The position numbers were made by a program, and so were the translations under genes. Under the pieces are notes generated by a model. That model worked only from the letters and a program-made list of their open reading frames with translations. It was not told the origin of the DNA and did no database searches. Shown here piece by piece: positions 9,287 through 17,698 of a DNA stretch of 64,000 bases. The stretch is taken from assembly GCA_002387205.1 (NCBI GenBank), contig DGLA01000016.1, positions 314,358-378,357 on the forward strand. The letters are read 5' to 3'. This stretch comes from Stutzerimonas stutzeri. Its GTDB lineage: Bacteria > Pseudomonadota > Gammaproteobacteria > Pseudomonadales > Pseudomonadaceae. Each line of letters opens with the position of its first letter. Position 1 is the stretch's first letter.

Positions 9287-9406
9287 TCCGCGCTTGCTAC
9301 ATGGACTGCGGCCGGCGCTGCGCAGCAGTTGTCCGCCGCTTGCCACTCGTCGCCGGTAAGTATTTGTTCTGATGTCGAAAATCTTCTGGGTCAGGCAAAA
9401 ATATCG

Positions 9407-9435
9407 TTGACACTCCGAGAGGCCGCACCTAATAT
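9407..9435 (+). promoter_or_regulatory. Sigma-70 promoter of the tRNA-Ala/Glu operon
   Basis: A consensus TTGACA (-35) at 9407-9412 is separated by 17 bp from TAATAT (-10) at 9430-9435, about 20 bp before the first tRNA. The GC-rich bases after the -10 (GCGCCCC) form the discriminator typical of stringently controlled stable-RNA promoters. Confidence 0.85.
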
Positions 9436-9453
9436 GCGCCCCGTCCTCGAGAT

Positions 9454-9529
<76 letters not shown>

Positions 9530-9578
9530 ATCTCGATTGCCACACCGGTTCAGGCCGGTTGCCTTTGAAGGGCTTTGC

Positions 9579-9654
9579 GTCCCCTTCGTCTAGTGGCCTA
9601 GGACACCGCCCTTTCACGGCGGTAACAGGGGTTCGAGTCCCCTAGGGGACGCCA
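9579..9654 (+). tRNA. tRNA-Glu (TTC), copy 1
   Basis: A 76-nt cloverleaf with acceptor GTCCCCT/AGGGGAC, TTC in the anticodon loop and an encoded CCA. It is identical to the copy at 9828. Confidence 0.95.
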
Positions 9655-9703
9655 TTATTAAGTCGTGACGCGAAAGCGGTGCGAGTCGGGAGACATTAAA
9701 TCC

Positions 9704-9779
<76 letters not shown>

Positions 9780-9827
9780 ATCCACGACAGGTCGTAGAGG
9801 TACTGCGGTCTGTTCATCGAAGGTTTC

Positions 9828-9903
9828 GTCCCCTTCGTCTAGTGGCCTAGGACACCGCCCTTTCACGGCGGTAACAGGGGTTCGAGTCCCCTAGGGGACG
9901 CCA
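9828..9903 (+). tRNA. tRNA-Glu (TTC), copy 2
   Basis: An identical second copy of the tRNA-Glu gene, last in the array and followed closely by the terminator. Confidence 0.95.
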
Positions 9904-9928
9904 TTTTTTTGCCCGTTTTGGGCGCCGA

Positions 9929-9958
9929 GGGGTCATTTCTCACGAAATGGCCCTTTTT
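9929..9958 (+). terminator. Terminator of the tRNA array
   Basis: Inverted arms GGTCATTTC and GAAATGGCC close a short TCAC loop and are followed by TTTTTGTTTTG. This ends the four-tRNA transcript. Confidence 0.85.
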
Positions 9959-10133
9959 GTTTTGCACGCGATTCGATCCGCTGATGAATGATGCCGAGTC
10001 GTCATCAGCCTGAAACGACCTGGGCGCTGAATGGTCCGTCATAGACGACAAACGCCTGCGTGACATCCCGAAGCGTCTGGCCTCCAATAAGCAGCGCCGC
10101 AATGGGGCGGCACGCAGTACAGCGGAGCTTTAC

Positions 10134-10583
10134 ATGATCTGGGACAGGACCGACGCGTTCGTCATCGACTTCGAGGTACAGGCCGAGCACATCGATGAGC
10201 TCGGGCACGCCAACAATGCGGTTTACGTCACCTGGCTGGAAAGCAGCGCCTGGCGACATTCCCAGAGCCTGGGGTTGGGGCTCGACGACTACCGCCGTCT
10301 CGATCGCGCAATGGCTGTGTTGCGGCACGAGATCGACTACCTGGCCGCGGCGTACCTGGGAGACCGGCTGCAGCTGGGCACCTGGATCGTCGACTCCGAT
10401 CAGCGATTGAAGATGAAACGAAACTTCCAGCTGGTCAGGCCGGCCGACGGGACGACCTTACTGCGTGCCCAGACCACGTTCGTCTGTATTGGCCTCTCGG
10501 ACGGCAAGCCCAGGCGGATGCCCGCGGAATTCATCGGGGGGTACGGCAAGGCACTGGTTCAGCCTTACCCCCTCGAGCTTTGA
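10134..10583 (+). CDS. Acyl-CoA thioesterase, 4HBT/YbgC hotdog family
   Basis: The 149-residue protein is a single hotdog-fold domain. The active-site segment DELGHANNAVYVTWLESSAW fits the 4-hydroxybenzoyl-CoA thioesterase/YbgC pattern (D..GHVNN..Y..w.E), with the Asp near residue 21. It is expected to hydrolyse acyl-CoA in the cytoplasm; the acyl chain is unknown. A GGAG ribosome-binding site lies just before the ATG. It is convergent with the next gene and lies close to the tRNA terminator, so it is probably transcribed alone. Confidence 0.85.
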   Translation: MIWDRTDAFVIDFEVQAEHIDELGHANNAVYVTWLESSAWRHSQSLGLGLDDYRRLDRAMAVLRHEIDYLAAAYLGDRLQLGTWIVDSDQRLKMKRNFQLVRPADGTTLLRAQTTFVCIGLSDGKPRRMPAEFIGGYGKALVQPYPLEL

Positions 10584-10597
10584 CAGCTGCATTTGGC

Positions 10598-10870
10598 TCA
10601 ACGCTGTTCCGGCTTGCTGACGTCAGCCTCACGGCGTTCCTCGGCATCCTCGCGCCAGTCGTTCTGTACTTCGTTCTCCATCTTCTGGTCGAGCGACTTG
10701 TCGCTCTGGTTGATGTTTGCCGTGTTGGCGCGCTGATGGTTCTCGCTCATGGCGCTGCCCTGGGTCGAGCTTGTGGTGCCATGGTTGTCGTCCTGCATGG
10801 ACTCCTGATTGGCTATCGCGCCGGTGGCGAAAAAGCTGGTCAATAGAGCAGTTGCAATAAGAGTTTTCAT
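10598..10870 (-). CDS. Small exported hydrophilic protein, unknown
   Basis: This encodes 90 residues. A signal peptide (MKTLIATALLTSFFATGAIA) is followed by a polar mature part rich in Asn, Gln, Ser, Glu and Asp, with no Cys and a charged C-terminus (DWREDAEERREADVSKPEQR). The start is fixed by GGAGG seven bases upstream of the ATG; the frame extends further upstream only as Arg-rich noise. A secreted, probably disordered periplasmic protein is likely. I do not recognise the family, and function is not assigned. Confidence 0.7.
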   Translation of the reverse strand: MKTLIATALLTSFFATGAIANQESMQDDNHGTTSSTQGSAMSENHQRANTANINQSDKSLDQKMENEVQNDWREDAEERREADVSKPEQR

Positions 10871-11148
10871 TGTTGATCCTCCGGCTGGTTCGAGGGTTCG
10901 CTTCTCTACCTCTCTAGTTGCGACCCGGTGGCCGGGGGATTGTTCTGGGTTCCGTTGATGAGCAATCCTCGCTTTGTCACGAGCGCCTCTGCGCCGGCGT
11001 CTGCGTCTGGTTGCCTCTGGTCGGGTCACGTTCAGGCATGAAGGCGTAGCGGCCCGGTTAGCTGACTGGCGCCTGGTTTTCCCGGTGCAGGCCTCGTCTG
11101 TCCATCCATCCTCACCATATCCACGGTGCGCCGCGGATCGTCCATAAT

Positions 11149-12279
11149 GTGGCGCGTCCCGCTCCGGTCTTCAGTGTCTGTTGCCAGGGGTGGAGGTTCT
11201 TCTGCCAAGAGTTTCCGACCGTTAATTCGCCACGAAAAATCATCCATGTCGATTGCGACTGCTTTTACGCCGCAATCGAGATGCGCGACGATCCAAGCCT
11301 TGCCAACCGGCCGATTGCGGTAGGCGGGCTGGCTGATCGGCGCGGTGTCATCGCGACCTGCAACTATGAAGCCCGCGCCTATGGGGTGCGTTCGGCGATG
11401 GCGTCCGGTCACGCCCTGAAGCTCTGCCCCGATCTGCTGATCCTTCGGCCGCGCATGGATGCCTATCGGGAAGCGTCGCGGGAGATCCATGGCATCTTTC
11501 GCACCTACACCGACCTGATCGAACCCTTGTCGCTGGATGAGGCGTATCTCGACGTGAGCGGCTGCGAGCACTTTTCCGGCAGTGCGACACGCATCGCCCA
11601 GGACATTCGTCGCCGGGTCTGGCAGCAGCTGCGCATTACCGTCTCGGCCGGTGTGGCGCCGAACAAGTTCCTCGCGAAAATCGCCAGCGATTGGCGCAAG
11701 CCCGACGGCCTTTTTGTGATCACGCCGGACCAGGTGGACGATTTCGTCCTGGCGCTACCTGTGACCAAGCTCCATGGCGTCGGTCGGGTGACTGCGGAAA
11801 AACTCAAACGCATGGGTATCCAGACCTGCGCTGACCTGCGGACCTGGAAGCGCCTGGAGCTGGTCCGCGAGTTCGGCTCCTTTGGCGAGCGCTTGTGGGG
11901 CCTGGCGCATGGGGTCGATGAGCGCCAGGTCCAGATAGAGAGCCGCCGGCAATCGGTCAGCGTGGAAAACACCTATGACCAGGATTTGCCTGACCTTGCC
12001 GCCTGCCTGGAGCGGTTGCCCGAGCTGTTGGACGCACTCGCCGGAAGAATGGCGCGGCTTGACTCCGGTTACCGCCCCGGCAAGCCATTCGTGAAGCTCA
12101 AGTTTCATGACTTCACTCAAACCACCCTCGAGCAGGCAGGCGCTGGCCTGGAGCTCGACGATTATGCCGATCTGCTGGCCGGGGCCTTTGCACGAGGGAA
12201 GCGGCCGGTGCGGCTGATTGGCGTCGGGGTGCGCCTGATCGACCTGCGCAACGGGTTCGAGCAGCTGCAACTCTTCTGA
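11149..12279 (+). CDS. dinB: DNA polymerase IV (start uncertain)
   Basis: This Y-family translesion polymerase has the catalytic DCDCFYAAIE motif, SLDEAYLDVS with its paired carboxylates, the helix-hairpin-helix LHGVGRVTAEKLKRMG and the C-terminal little-finger domain, ending in a beta-clamp-type EQLQLF tail. Pseudomonad DinB usually starts just before RKIIHIDCDC. Here no ATG, GTG or TTG is in frame at that point, and the nearest is the GTG at 11149, adding about 26 residues of unfamiliar sequence. GGAGG at 11192-11196 has no standard start codon properly spaced after it. The start is therefore either the upstream GTG or a rare codon. No clear LexA box was seen. Confidence 0.85.
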   Translation: MARPAPVFSVCCQGWRFFCQEFPTVNSPRKIIHVDCDCFYAAIEMRDDPSLANRPIAVGGLADRRGVIATCNYEARAYGVRSAMASGHALKLCPDLLILRPRMDAYREASREIHGIFRTYTDLIEPLSLDEAYLDVSGCEHFSGSATRIAQDIRRRVWQQLRITVSAGVAPNKFLAKIASDWRKPDGLFVITPDQVDDFVLALPVTKLHGVGRVTAEKLKRMGIQTCADLRTWKRLELVREFGSFGERLWGLAHGVDERQVQIESRRQSVSVENTYDQDLPDLAACLERLPELLDALAGRMARLDSGYRPGKPFVKLKFHDFTQTTLEQAGAGLELDDYADLLAGAFARGKRPVRLIGVGVRLIDLRNGFEQLQLF

Positions 12280-12650
12280 GCGGCTACCGCCTGTCGCTCG
12301 ATCGAGCGCCCAGGCGCGCTTTTCGCCGCATCTGGTATGCCAGTTGCTCTGGCTATCGCCGTGAGTAGATGCGTCATTTCTCCGCCGCCCGAAAATTCGG
12401 CTGGCCGCTGTCCGCGCCGCGGGGACAGGCGGCTTAACGGTACCCGGAAAGCCGCCGATAAGACGGGTTGCAGGATTTTGACGCGAAACCGGCGCAAATC
12501 GAGGCCAATGACAATATTTGGACTCGCGGTTGCATTTTGCTAGAGTCGCGGCTGACGGAAGATGGCGATCTGATATCAGTTTCGTGCGATGTCCAGTGGC
12601 TCGTGTTCAACGGTGCGAGTCACCGAGTAGTGGCAGGAGTGCCTTGTCCG
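12280..12650. other. dinB-msh intergenic region
   Basis: This 371-bp spacer separates dinB from the pilus locus. I see no coding sequence with a ribosome-binding site or family resemblance. It holds a candidate promoter near 12518-12546, described separately, and the ribosome-binding site of the first msh gene (GGAG near 12636). Confidence 0.5.
12518..12546 (+). promoter_or_regulatory. Candidate msh operon promoter (extended -10)
   Basis: TTGGAC at 12518-12523 is spaced 17 bp from TAGAGT at 12541-12546, and TGC immediately before the hexamer makes an extended -10. The hexamers are only moderate matches. It lies about 105 bp before the first pilus gene. Confidence 0.35.
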
Positions 12651-13571
12651 ATGGGGATGTTTTTCAAGCGTCGTGCAAATACCGCTGGCGGTCTGCTGGG
12701 CATCGAGTCCGGGCCGCTAGGGATCGCTGTTGCGCACGTTGAACGCGCCAAGGGCGAGGCTGTGCGGTTGCTGCGTTGCGACTATCTTGAAGGCGAGCCG
12801 GCAGCACAGGCCGAGCTGTTGAAGCAGGCGGTGGCAAGCCATCGCTTGGGCGGCATGCCTGTCAACTACCTGTTGCACCCTTCGGCCTATCAGATATTCC
12901 TCCTTGAGGCGCCAGAGGTGCCTGCCGAAGAGTTGCGTGATGCCATGCGCTGGCGGGTCAAGGATCTGCTGAGCGAGCCGCTCGACGAGCTGGTGACCGA
13001 CTGTTTCAGCTTGCCCGACGATGCCTACCGGGGTCGCACCCACATGGTGTATTGCGTCGTTCTGAAAAAATCCCGCATGAAGGAGATCCGCGAGCTGGTT
13101 GCGCAGGCCGGGCTGAAACTGGCCAGCATCGACGTCACCGAGATGGCCTTTCGCAATCTGGGCATGCAGGCGGGCGCTGACGCCATCAACCTGGCCCTGC
13201 TGCGCCTGCGTACCAGCGAAGGATTGATCAGTGTGCAGAACGGCGCCGATCTGTACATGGCGCGCCGTATCGAACACGGCCTGGCACGGGCCGCGCAGGA
13301 CCTGTCCAGCCTGACGCTGGAGATCCAGCGCTCGCTCGATTACTACGAAAGCCAGCTGGGCAAGGGCTATATCAGCCGCCTGCTGCTGTTGCCGATGAAG
13401 CAGGATGGCGAGCGCACCTACCAGGCCCTCAGCAGTGGTTTGGCGGTCAACCTGCAGCGGCTGGATCTTCGTGACCTGTTTGCCAGTCAGCCGGCAGCCG
13501 ATCTTTCCGAGGCGAGCCAGGCCTTCTGCATTGGTGCCGTAGGCGCGGCTCTGCGGCAGGATCCGAGCTGA
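12651..13571 (+). CDS. mshI: MSHA biogenesis protein MshI (PilM-like)
   Basis: This 306-residue cytoplasmic protein is an actin-like PilM/MshI homologue. It starts with a short basic segment followed by GGLLGIESGPLGIAVAHVE and continues with the EAPEVPAEELRDAMRWRVKDLL region typical of PilM-type assembly proteins. It would dock to the PilN-like protein encoded next and form the cytoplasmic ring of the pilus platform. The ATG at 12651 follows a GGAG; the ATG two codons later is an alternative. The stop codon overlaps the next start by one base. Confidence 0.85.
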   Translation: MGMFFKRRANTAGGLLGIESGPLGIAVAHVERAKGEAVRLLRCDYLEGEPAAQAELLKQAVASHRLGGMPVNYLLHPSAYQIFLLEAPEVPAEELRDAMRWRVKDLLSEPLDELVTDCFSLPDDAYRGRTHMVYCVVLKKSRMKEIRELVAQAGLKLASIDVTEMAFRNLGMQAGADAINLALLRLRTSEGLISVQNGADLYMARRIEHGLARAAQDLSSLTLEIQRSLDYYESQLGKGYISRLLLLPMKQDGERTYQALSSGLAVNLQRLDLRDLFASQPAADLSEASQAFCIGAVGAALRQDPS

Positions 13572-14176
13572 TGCAGAACATCAACCTTTACCAGCCTGAC
13601 CGCCGCCGTCATGGCGGGCCGCATACGCGCCAGATGCTGCTCGGTCTGGCGCTGCTCGGCGGCGTCCTGGCTATCCACTGTGTCTGGCAGGGCTGGCTGC
13701 TGCATTCGGCCAGTGTGGTGGCCAGGCTTGCCGAACAGCAGGCCGCGGCGGCCGAGGCGCAGCTCGAGCTGGTCAAGGCCGACTTCCATGAACCTGTCCT
13801 CGATCCGCAACTGCCTCGCCAACTGGCCGAGCGCGAGGCTGAGAACCGCGAGCTTCAGCGACTGGCTGATCATCTCAAGGCACTCGATGCGCAGCGCAGC
13901 AATGGTTTTTCGCTGTTGTTGCAGGGCCTGGCCGACCGTCATCCGCCCCGCGGGCTCTGGCTGACCCGGATCCGGCTGCAGGCCGGCGGCGATGATCTGT
14001 TGCTGCAGGGGCTTACGCAGGATCAGGAGCTTCTACCGCTTTATCTGCAGAGCCTGGGGCAGAGCAGCGCGTTCAGCGGACGCGACTTTGCCCGCTTCGA
14101 CCTCCAGCGTAGCGACTTGGATCTGTTGCAGTTCCGTTTGTCTTCGAGGGCAGGTCCGGATGACTCCGATGAATAG
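13571..14176 (+). CDS. PilN-like MSHA inner-membrane protein
   Basis: This 201-residue bitopic protein starts with the PilN signature (MQNINLYQP), which binds the PilM-like groove. One membrane segment (about residues 23-42) is followed by a coiled coil and a ferredoxin-like periplasmic domain with the PRGLWLTRIRL segment seen in PilN proteins. It is often annotated as a second MshI. It lies between the PilM-like and PilO-like components, as in other MSHA loci. Confidence 0.8.
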   Translation: MQNINLYQPDRRRHGGPHTRQMLLGLALLGGVLAIHCVWQGWLLHSASVVARLAEQQAAAAEAQLELVKADFHEPVLDPQLPRQLAEREAENRELQRLADHLKALDAQRSNGFSLLLQGLADRHPPRGLWLTRIRLQAGGDDLLLQGLTQDQELLPLYLQSLGQSSAFSGRDFARFDLQRSDLDLLQFRLSSRAGPDDSDE

Positions 14177-14834
14177 GCTCATGCAGCAGTGGCGGGGCCT
14201 GGCGCCCCGCGAGCAGTGGCTGGGTTTCGGCGTGGGACTTGCCTTGCTGGGCATGCTCTACGTGCTGCTGGTGGCCGAGCCGCTGGGGCTGCGTATCGCT
14301 GCCGAGACCAGCCGTGAGCAACAGGCCAATGCTCGTCGACTCTCGGCGCAGAACAGCTTGCTGGAGATTCAGGCCCGGCTGGCTGCTGATCCCAATCTGA
14401 GCTACCGGCAGGCTCTGGCGAGCGCACAGGCGAGCCGGGAGCAGCTGCTCCAGCGCATCGACCTGGAAACCAGCGCATTGGTGTCCCCGGCAAAGATGAA
14501 AAGTCTCCTGCAGGACCTGCTGCGCAACCAGGCCAGGCTCAAGCTGGTCGCGCTGGAAAGTTCCAGTGGTCCGCTGGCCGTTCCGGCAGCGGCGACCGCT
14601 GGGACCGCAGAGCAGAAGGCACCGCCGGTGGTGTTCTACCGCCACGGTCTTCGTCTGACCCTGGAAGGCGGCTATTTCGATCTGCTGGCCTACCTCACTG
14701 CGATCCAGGCCAGCGGCTGGCGCCTGCACTGGGACAGCCTGAATTACGAGGTAGGCGAGGGCGGTGCCAATCGGGCGCGGGTGATCCTTGACCTGCATAC
14801 CTTGGGTCGCGATGCGGGGTGGGTGGGTGTTTAA
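14160..14834 (+). CDS. mshJ: MSHA biogenesis protein MshJ (PilO-like)
   Basis: This protein of about 224 residues has one N-terminal membrane helix (LGFGVGLALLGMLYVLLV), a coiled-coil stretch and a C-terminal periplasmic domain ending in LEGGYFDLLAYLTAIQASGWRLHWDSLNYEV, resembling GspM/PilO proteins. It would pair with the PilN-like protein in the inner-membrane alignment complex. ATG codons at 14160 and 14169 are both possible; each overlaps the end of the previous gene, which suggests translational coupling. Confidence 0.8.
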   Translation: MTPMNRLMQQWRGLAPREQWLGFGVGLALLGMLYVLLVAEPLGLRIAAETSREQQANARRLSAQNSLLEIQARLAADPNLSYRQALASAQASREQLLQRIDLETSALVSPAKMKSLLQDLLRNQARLKLVALESSSGPLAVPAAATAGTAEQKAPPVVFYRHGLRLTLEGGYFDLLAYLTAIQASGWRLHWDSLNYEVGEGGANRARVILDLHTLGRDAGWVGV

Positions 14835-15159
14835 GCTGGCAGTCAACATGTTCGGCCTGGTTGCGGTTTTCGTTGCCACGCCTGTTTTCGCCCTGGACCC
14901 GACTCTGCCACCCGGTGGGCAGGTCCTCAGCGATACGCCATCCGCAGCGCAAACCGTGCTACGCCTGCAGGCCATTGTTCGTGGCCCTGACCGCGTCAGC
15001 GCCGTGATCAATGGCCAGACCCTGATGGTCGGTGACCGTCTGGGGGACGTCCGGATCCTGGCAATCCGCCCGCATGCCGTTGTCATCGATCGTCTGGGCC
15101 AGCAGCAAGAGTTGCGCCTGAGTACCCCCATCATCCAAACGAGCCGTACCCAGCCATGA
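14812..15159 (+). CDS. mshK: MSHA biogenesis protein MshK
   Basis: This small protein of about 115 residues has an N-terminal hydrophobic export or anchor segment (LAVNMFGLVAVFVATPVFA) and a PilP/GspC-like domain (LQAIVRGPDRVSAVINGQTLMVGDRLGDVRI). It is expected to link the inner-membrane platform to the secretin. The start could also be the ATG at 14848. It overlaps the end of mshJ, and its TGA overlaps the mshL ATG (ATGA). Confidence 0.75.
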   Translation: MRGGWVFKLAVNMFGLVAVFVATPVFALDPTLPPGGQVLSDTPSAAQTVLRLQAIVRGPDRVSAVINGQTLMVGDRLGDVRILAIRPHAVVIDRLGQQQELRLSTPIIQTSRTQP

Positions 15160-16757
15160 AGCCGATCCTCAAGTCTCGCCTCGGCGTGTTGAGCCTCTCC
15201 TGCCTGCTGTCTGCCTGCCAGACCTTCGAAGACGGTGACAAGCGGCTGTACGAACAGAGCAACCGTCTGTTCGAGGAAAGCCTGCAGCAGAGCCAGCAGA
15301 AGGTCGTGCCGCCAGCGGCGGTGCAGGCCGGGCTGATTCCGCCATTGGCATCGGCTGATGGCGCGGCGGTCGCCGGCCCTCGTTTCGATGTCGCAGTCAG
15401 TGACATGCCTGCACGCGAATTCTTCCTGAGCCTGATGGACAGTGCCGGTGAAAACCTCCTGGTGCACCCCGGCGTGACGGGCAACGTGACCTTCAGTCTG
15501 CGCAACGTGACCCTTGAGGAAACCCTGGCGGCGGTGCGCGACAGCTACGGCTACGATTACCGCCGCACGGCCTACGGCTACCAGATCCAGCCGAACGAGG
15601 CGATTACCCGCACCTACGACCTTGACTACCTGAACGTCCAGCGCCAGGGCATGACCGACACGCGGGTGAGCTCGGGCCAGGTTACCAGCAGCGACAGTAC
15701 GGGCGTCGGCGCGGCCGGCACCACCACCAGCAGCACTTCCTCGACAGTCAATGCCAGTCAGTTGCTGACCACCAGCAACGTGGATTTCTGGAGCGAAGTG
15801 CGCGCCGTGATCGAGATGATGATCGGCGGCGAAGAGGGCAATCAGGTCGTGGTGAATCCGCAGAGCGGGTTGCTGGTGGTGCGCGCATCCAGTGCGGATC
15901 AACAGGCAGTTGAGCGCTTTCTGGTCCAGGCGCAGCGCAACCTGCAGCGCCAAGTGATCCTCGAGACCAAGATTCTGGAAGTGAATCTGTCCGATGGCTT
16001 TCAATCCGGCATCAACTGGGCGCAGCTGGGCAGCATGGGCAACGCCGATTTCAGCCTTGGGGTGCAGGGTGACAACCTGAGCGGACCAAACAGTGTCGGG
16101 GGTGTCTTCAGCGCCGCCGTGCAGGTCGGCGATTTCAGCGGTGTGCTGCAGCTTCTGGAAACCCAGGGCGAGGTGCGGGTGCTGTCCAGTCCGCGGGTCT
16201 CGACGCTGAACAACCAGAAGGCGGTGATCAAGGTCGGTACCGACGAGTTCTTCGTGACCGATGTCTCGACCACCACGACATCCCTGGTGGGCGGCACTAC
16301 GGCCCCGGATCTGGACATCACCCTGACGCCGTTCTTCTCTGGCATCTCCCTTGACGTCACGCCGCAGATCGACGAGAGCGGCCAGGTCACGCTGCACGTA
16401 CGGCCCACGGTGAGCCGAGTGGAAGACCAGAACAAGAGCATCCAGCTGGGTGGTTCGGACAACGTATTCAACCTGCCGCTGGCACTCTCGACCACCCGCC
16501 AGTCCGACTCCATCGTGCGTGCCCGCAGCGGTCAGGTGGTGGTCATCGGCGGCTTGCTGGAGAACCGCAACACCAATACCGACGCCAATATCCCCTGGGC
16601 CTCGAAGCTGCCAGTGGTGGGCACCCTGTTCCAGCAGCAGCGCAAGGCCTTGCAGCAGACCGAGCTGGTCATTCTCATGCGGCCACAGGTGGTGGACGAC
16701 CAGGTCTGGCTGGATGATTTGCGCCGGTCTGCCGAATCCTTCCGGTCGACCAGGTAA
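15156..16757 (+). CDS. mshL: MSHA secretin MshL
   Basis: MshL is the outer-membrane secretin through which the pilus exits. The 533-residue protein begins with a lipoprotein signal ending in the lipobox LLSAC, followed by N-domains (from about residue 80; FDVAVSDMPAREFFLSLM), a Ser/Thr/Gly-rich linker near 175-205, and the secretin beta-domain. Family motifs include VLSSPRVSTLNNQKAVIKVG and VRARSGQVVVIGGLLENR. The product is full length and uninterrupted. A chaperone pilotin is not obvious nearby. Confidence 0.93.
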   Translation: MKPILKSRLGVLSLSCLLSACQTFEDGDKRLYEQSNRLFEESLQQSQQKVVPPAAVQAGLIPPLASADGAAVAGPRFDVAVSDMPAREFFLSLMDSAGENLLVHPGVTGNVTFSLRNVTLEETLAAVRDSYGYDYRRTAYGYQIQPNEAITRTYDLDYLNVQRQGMTDTRVSSGQVTSSDSTGVGAAGTTTSSTSSTVNASQLLTTSNVDFWSEVRAVIEMMIGGEEGNQVVVNPQSGLLVVRASSADQQAVERFLVQAQRNLQRQVILETKILEVNLSDGFQSGINWAQLGSMGNADFSLGVQGDNLSGPNSVGGVFSAAVQVGDFSGVLQLLETQGEVRVLSSPRVSTLNNQKAVIKVGTDEFFVTDVSTTTTSLVGGTTAPDLDITLTPFFSGISLDVTPQIDESGQVTLHVRPTVSRVEDQNKSIQLGGSDNVFNLPLALSTTRQSDSIVRARSGQVVVIGGLLENRNTNTDANIPWASKLPVVGTLFQQQRKALQQTELVILMRPQVVDDQVWLDDLRRSAESFRSTR

Positions 16758-16765
16758 CGGCCGGT

Positions 16766-17698
16766 ATGTACGAAGCATTTTTCGGCCTGCGCGAAAAGCC
16801 GTTCGCGCTTACGCCGAACACCGGCTTTCTGGTCCAGCTGGCGCCCTACCAGGCCTGCCTCAATCTGCTGCGGGTAGCGCTGGGCGAGGGCGAAGGATTC
16901 ATCAAGGTCACCGGCGAGGTCGGCACCGGGAAGACGCTGCTGTGCCGTGCGTTGCTCAATGAGCTGGACGCCGAGCACTATCAGGTGGCCTGGCTGCCCA
17001 ATCCGACGCTGACGCCCATGGCCCTGCGTCAGGCGCTGGCGCACGAGCTGCATGTCCGCGACGCGGCGGAGCTGGACAATCACGGTCTCCTGACCGCCTT
17101 GCACGCGCGGCTGATCGATCTGGCCGGGCAGGGCAAGAGCACCGTCCTGCTGATCGACGAAGCACAGGCATTGCCGACCGCAACGCTGGAAGCCCTGCGT
17201 CTGCTGACCAATCTCGAGACCGAACACAGCAAGCTGCTGCAAGTGGTCTTGTTCGGCCAGCCGGAACTGGATGCGACCCTCGCCCGCGAGGACTTCCGCC
17301 AGCTGCGCCAACGCATCACCTTTTCCTATAGCCTGCGGCCGCTGGACGTCAGCGATGCCACACGCTACCTGAACGAGCGCCTCGCCGTGGCGGGCTACCG
17401 TGGCGAGCCGCTGTTCAAGGCTTCAGCGGTGCGCTTGCTGGTTCGCGGCAGCGGTGGCGTGCCACGCCTGCTGAACGTCCTGGCGAACAAGTGCCTGATG
17501 GCGGCCTTTGGTGAAGGTGCTCGCCAGGTCCTGGCCCGCCACGTTCGCCGTGCGCTGGACGACACCGAAGGCGCGCGTTCTTTCTGGCGAAACCCTTCGC
17601 GTCGTTTCGGCTGGACCATGGCCGGCGGTTGCCTCTCGCTGGCTCTGATTGCCGGGGCCTGGCCCTGGCTGGCGCAGCTTGCCGGGGTACTGCCATGA
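16766..17698 (+). CDS. mshM: MSHA AAA ATPase MshM (ExeA-like)
   Basis: This 310-residue ExeA/GspA-type AAA ATPase has Walker A GEVGTGKT near residues 50-57, Walker B VLLIDEAQALP near 128-138, sensor and arginine-finger segments, and a C-terminal membrane helix (about 285-307). The N-terminus MYEAFFGLREKPFALTPN is diagnostic of the family. Such proteins help position or assemble the secretin. The gene begins 9 bp after mshL, and its stop overlaps the mshN start. Confidence 0.9.
   Translation: MYEAFFGLREKPFALTPNTGFLVQLAPYQACLNLLRVALGEGEGFIKVTGEVGTGKTLLCRALLNELDAEHYQVAWLPNPTLTPMALRQALAHELHVRDAAELDNHGLLTALHARLIDLAGQGKSTVLLIDEAQALPTATLEALRLLTNLETEHSKLLQVVLFGQPELDATLAREDFRQLRQRITFSYSLRPLDVSDATRYLNERLAVAGYRGEPLFKASAVRLLVRGSGGVPRLLNVLANKCLMAAFGEGARQVLARHVRRALDDTEGARSFWRNPSRRFGWTMAGGCLSLALIAGAWPWLAQLAGVLP

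Noticed and set aside
14073..16778. 901-residue open frame antisense to mshJ-mshL
   Set aside because: The sense strand holds overlapping msh genes with clear family motifs; the antisense text has none.
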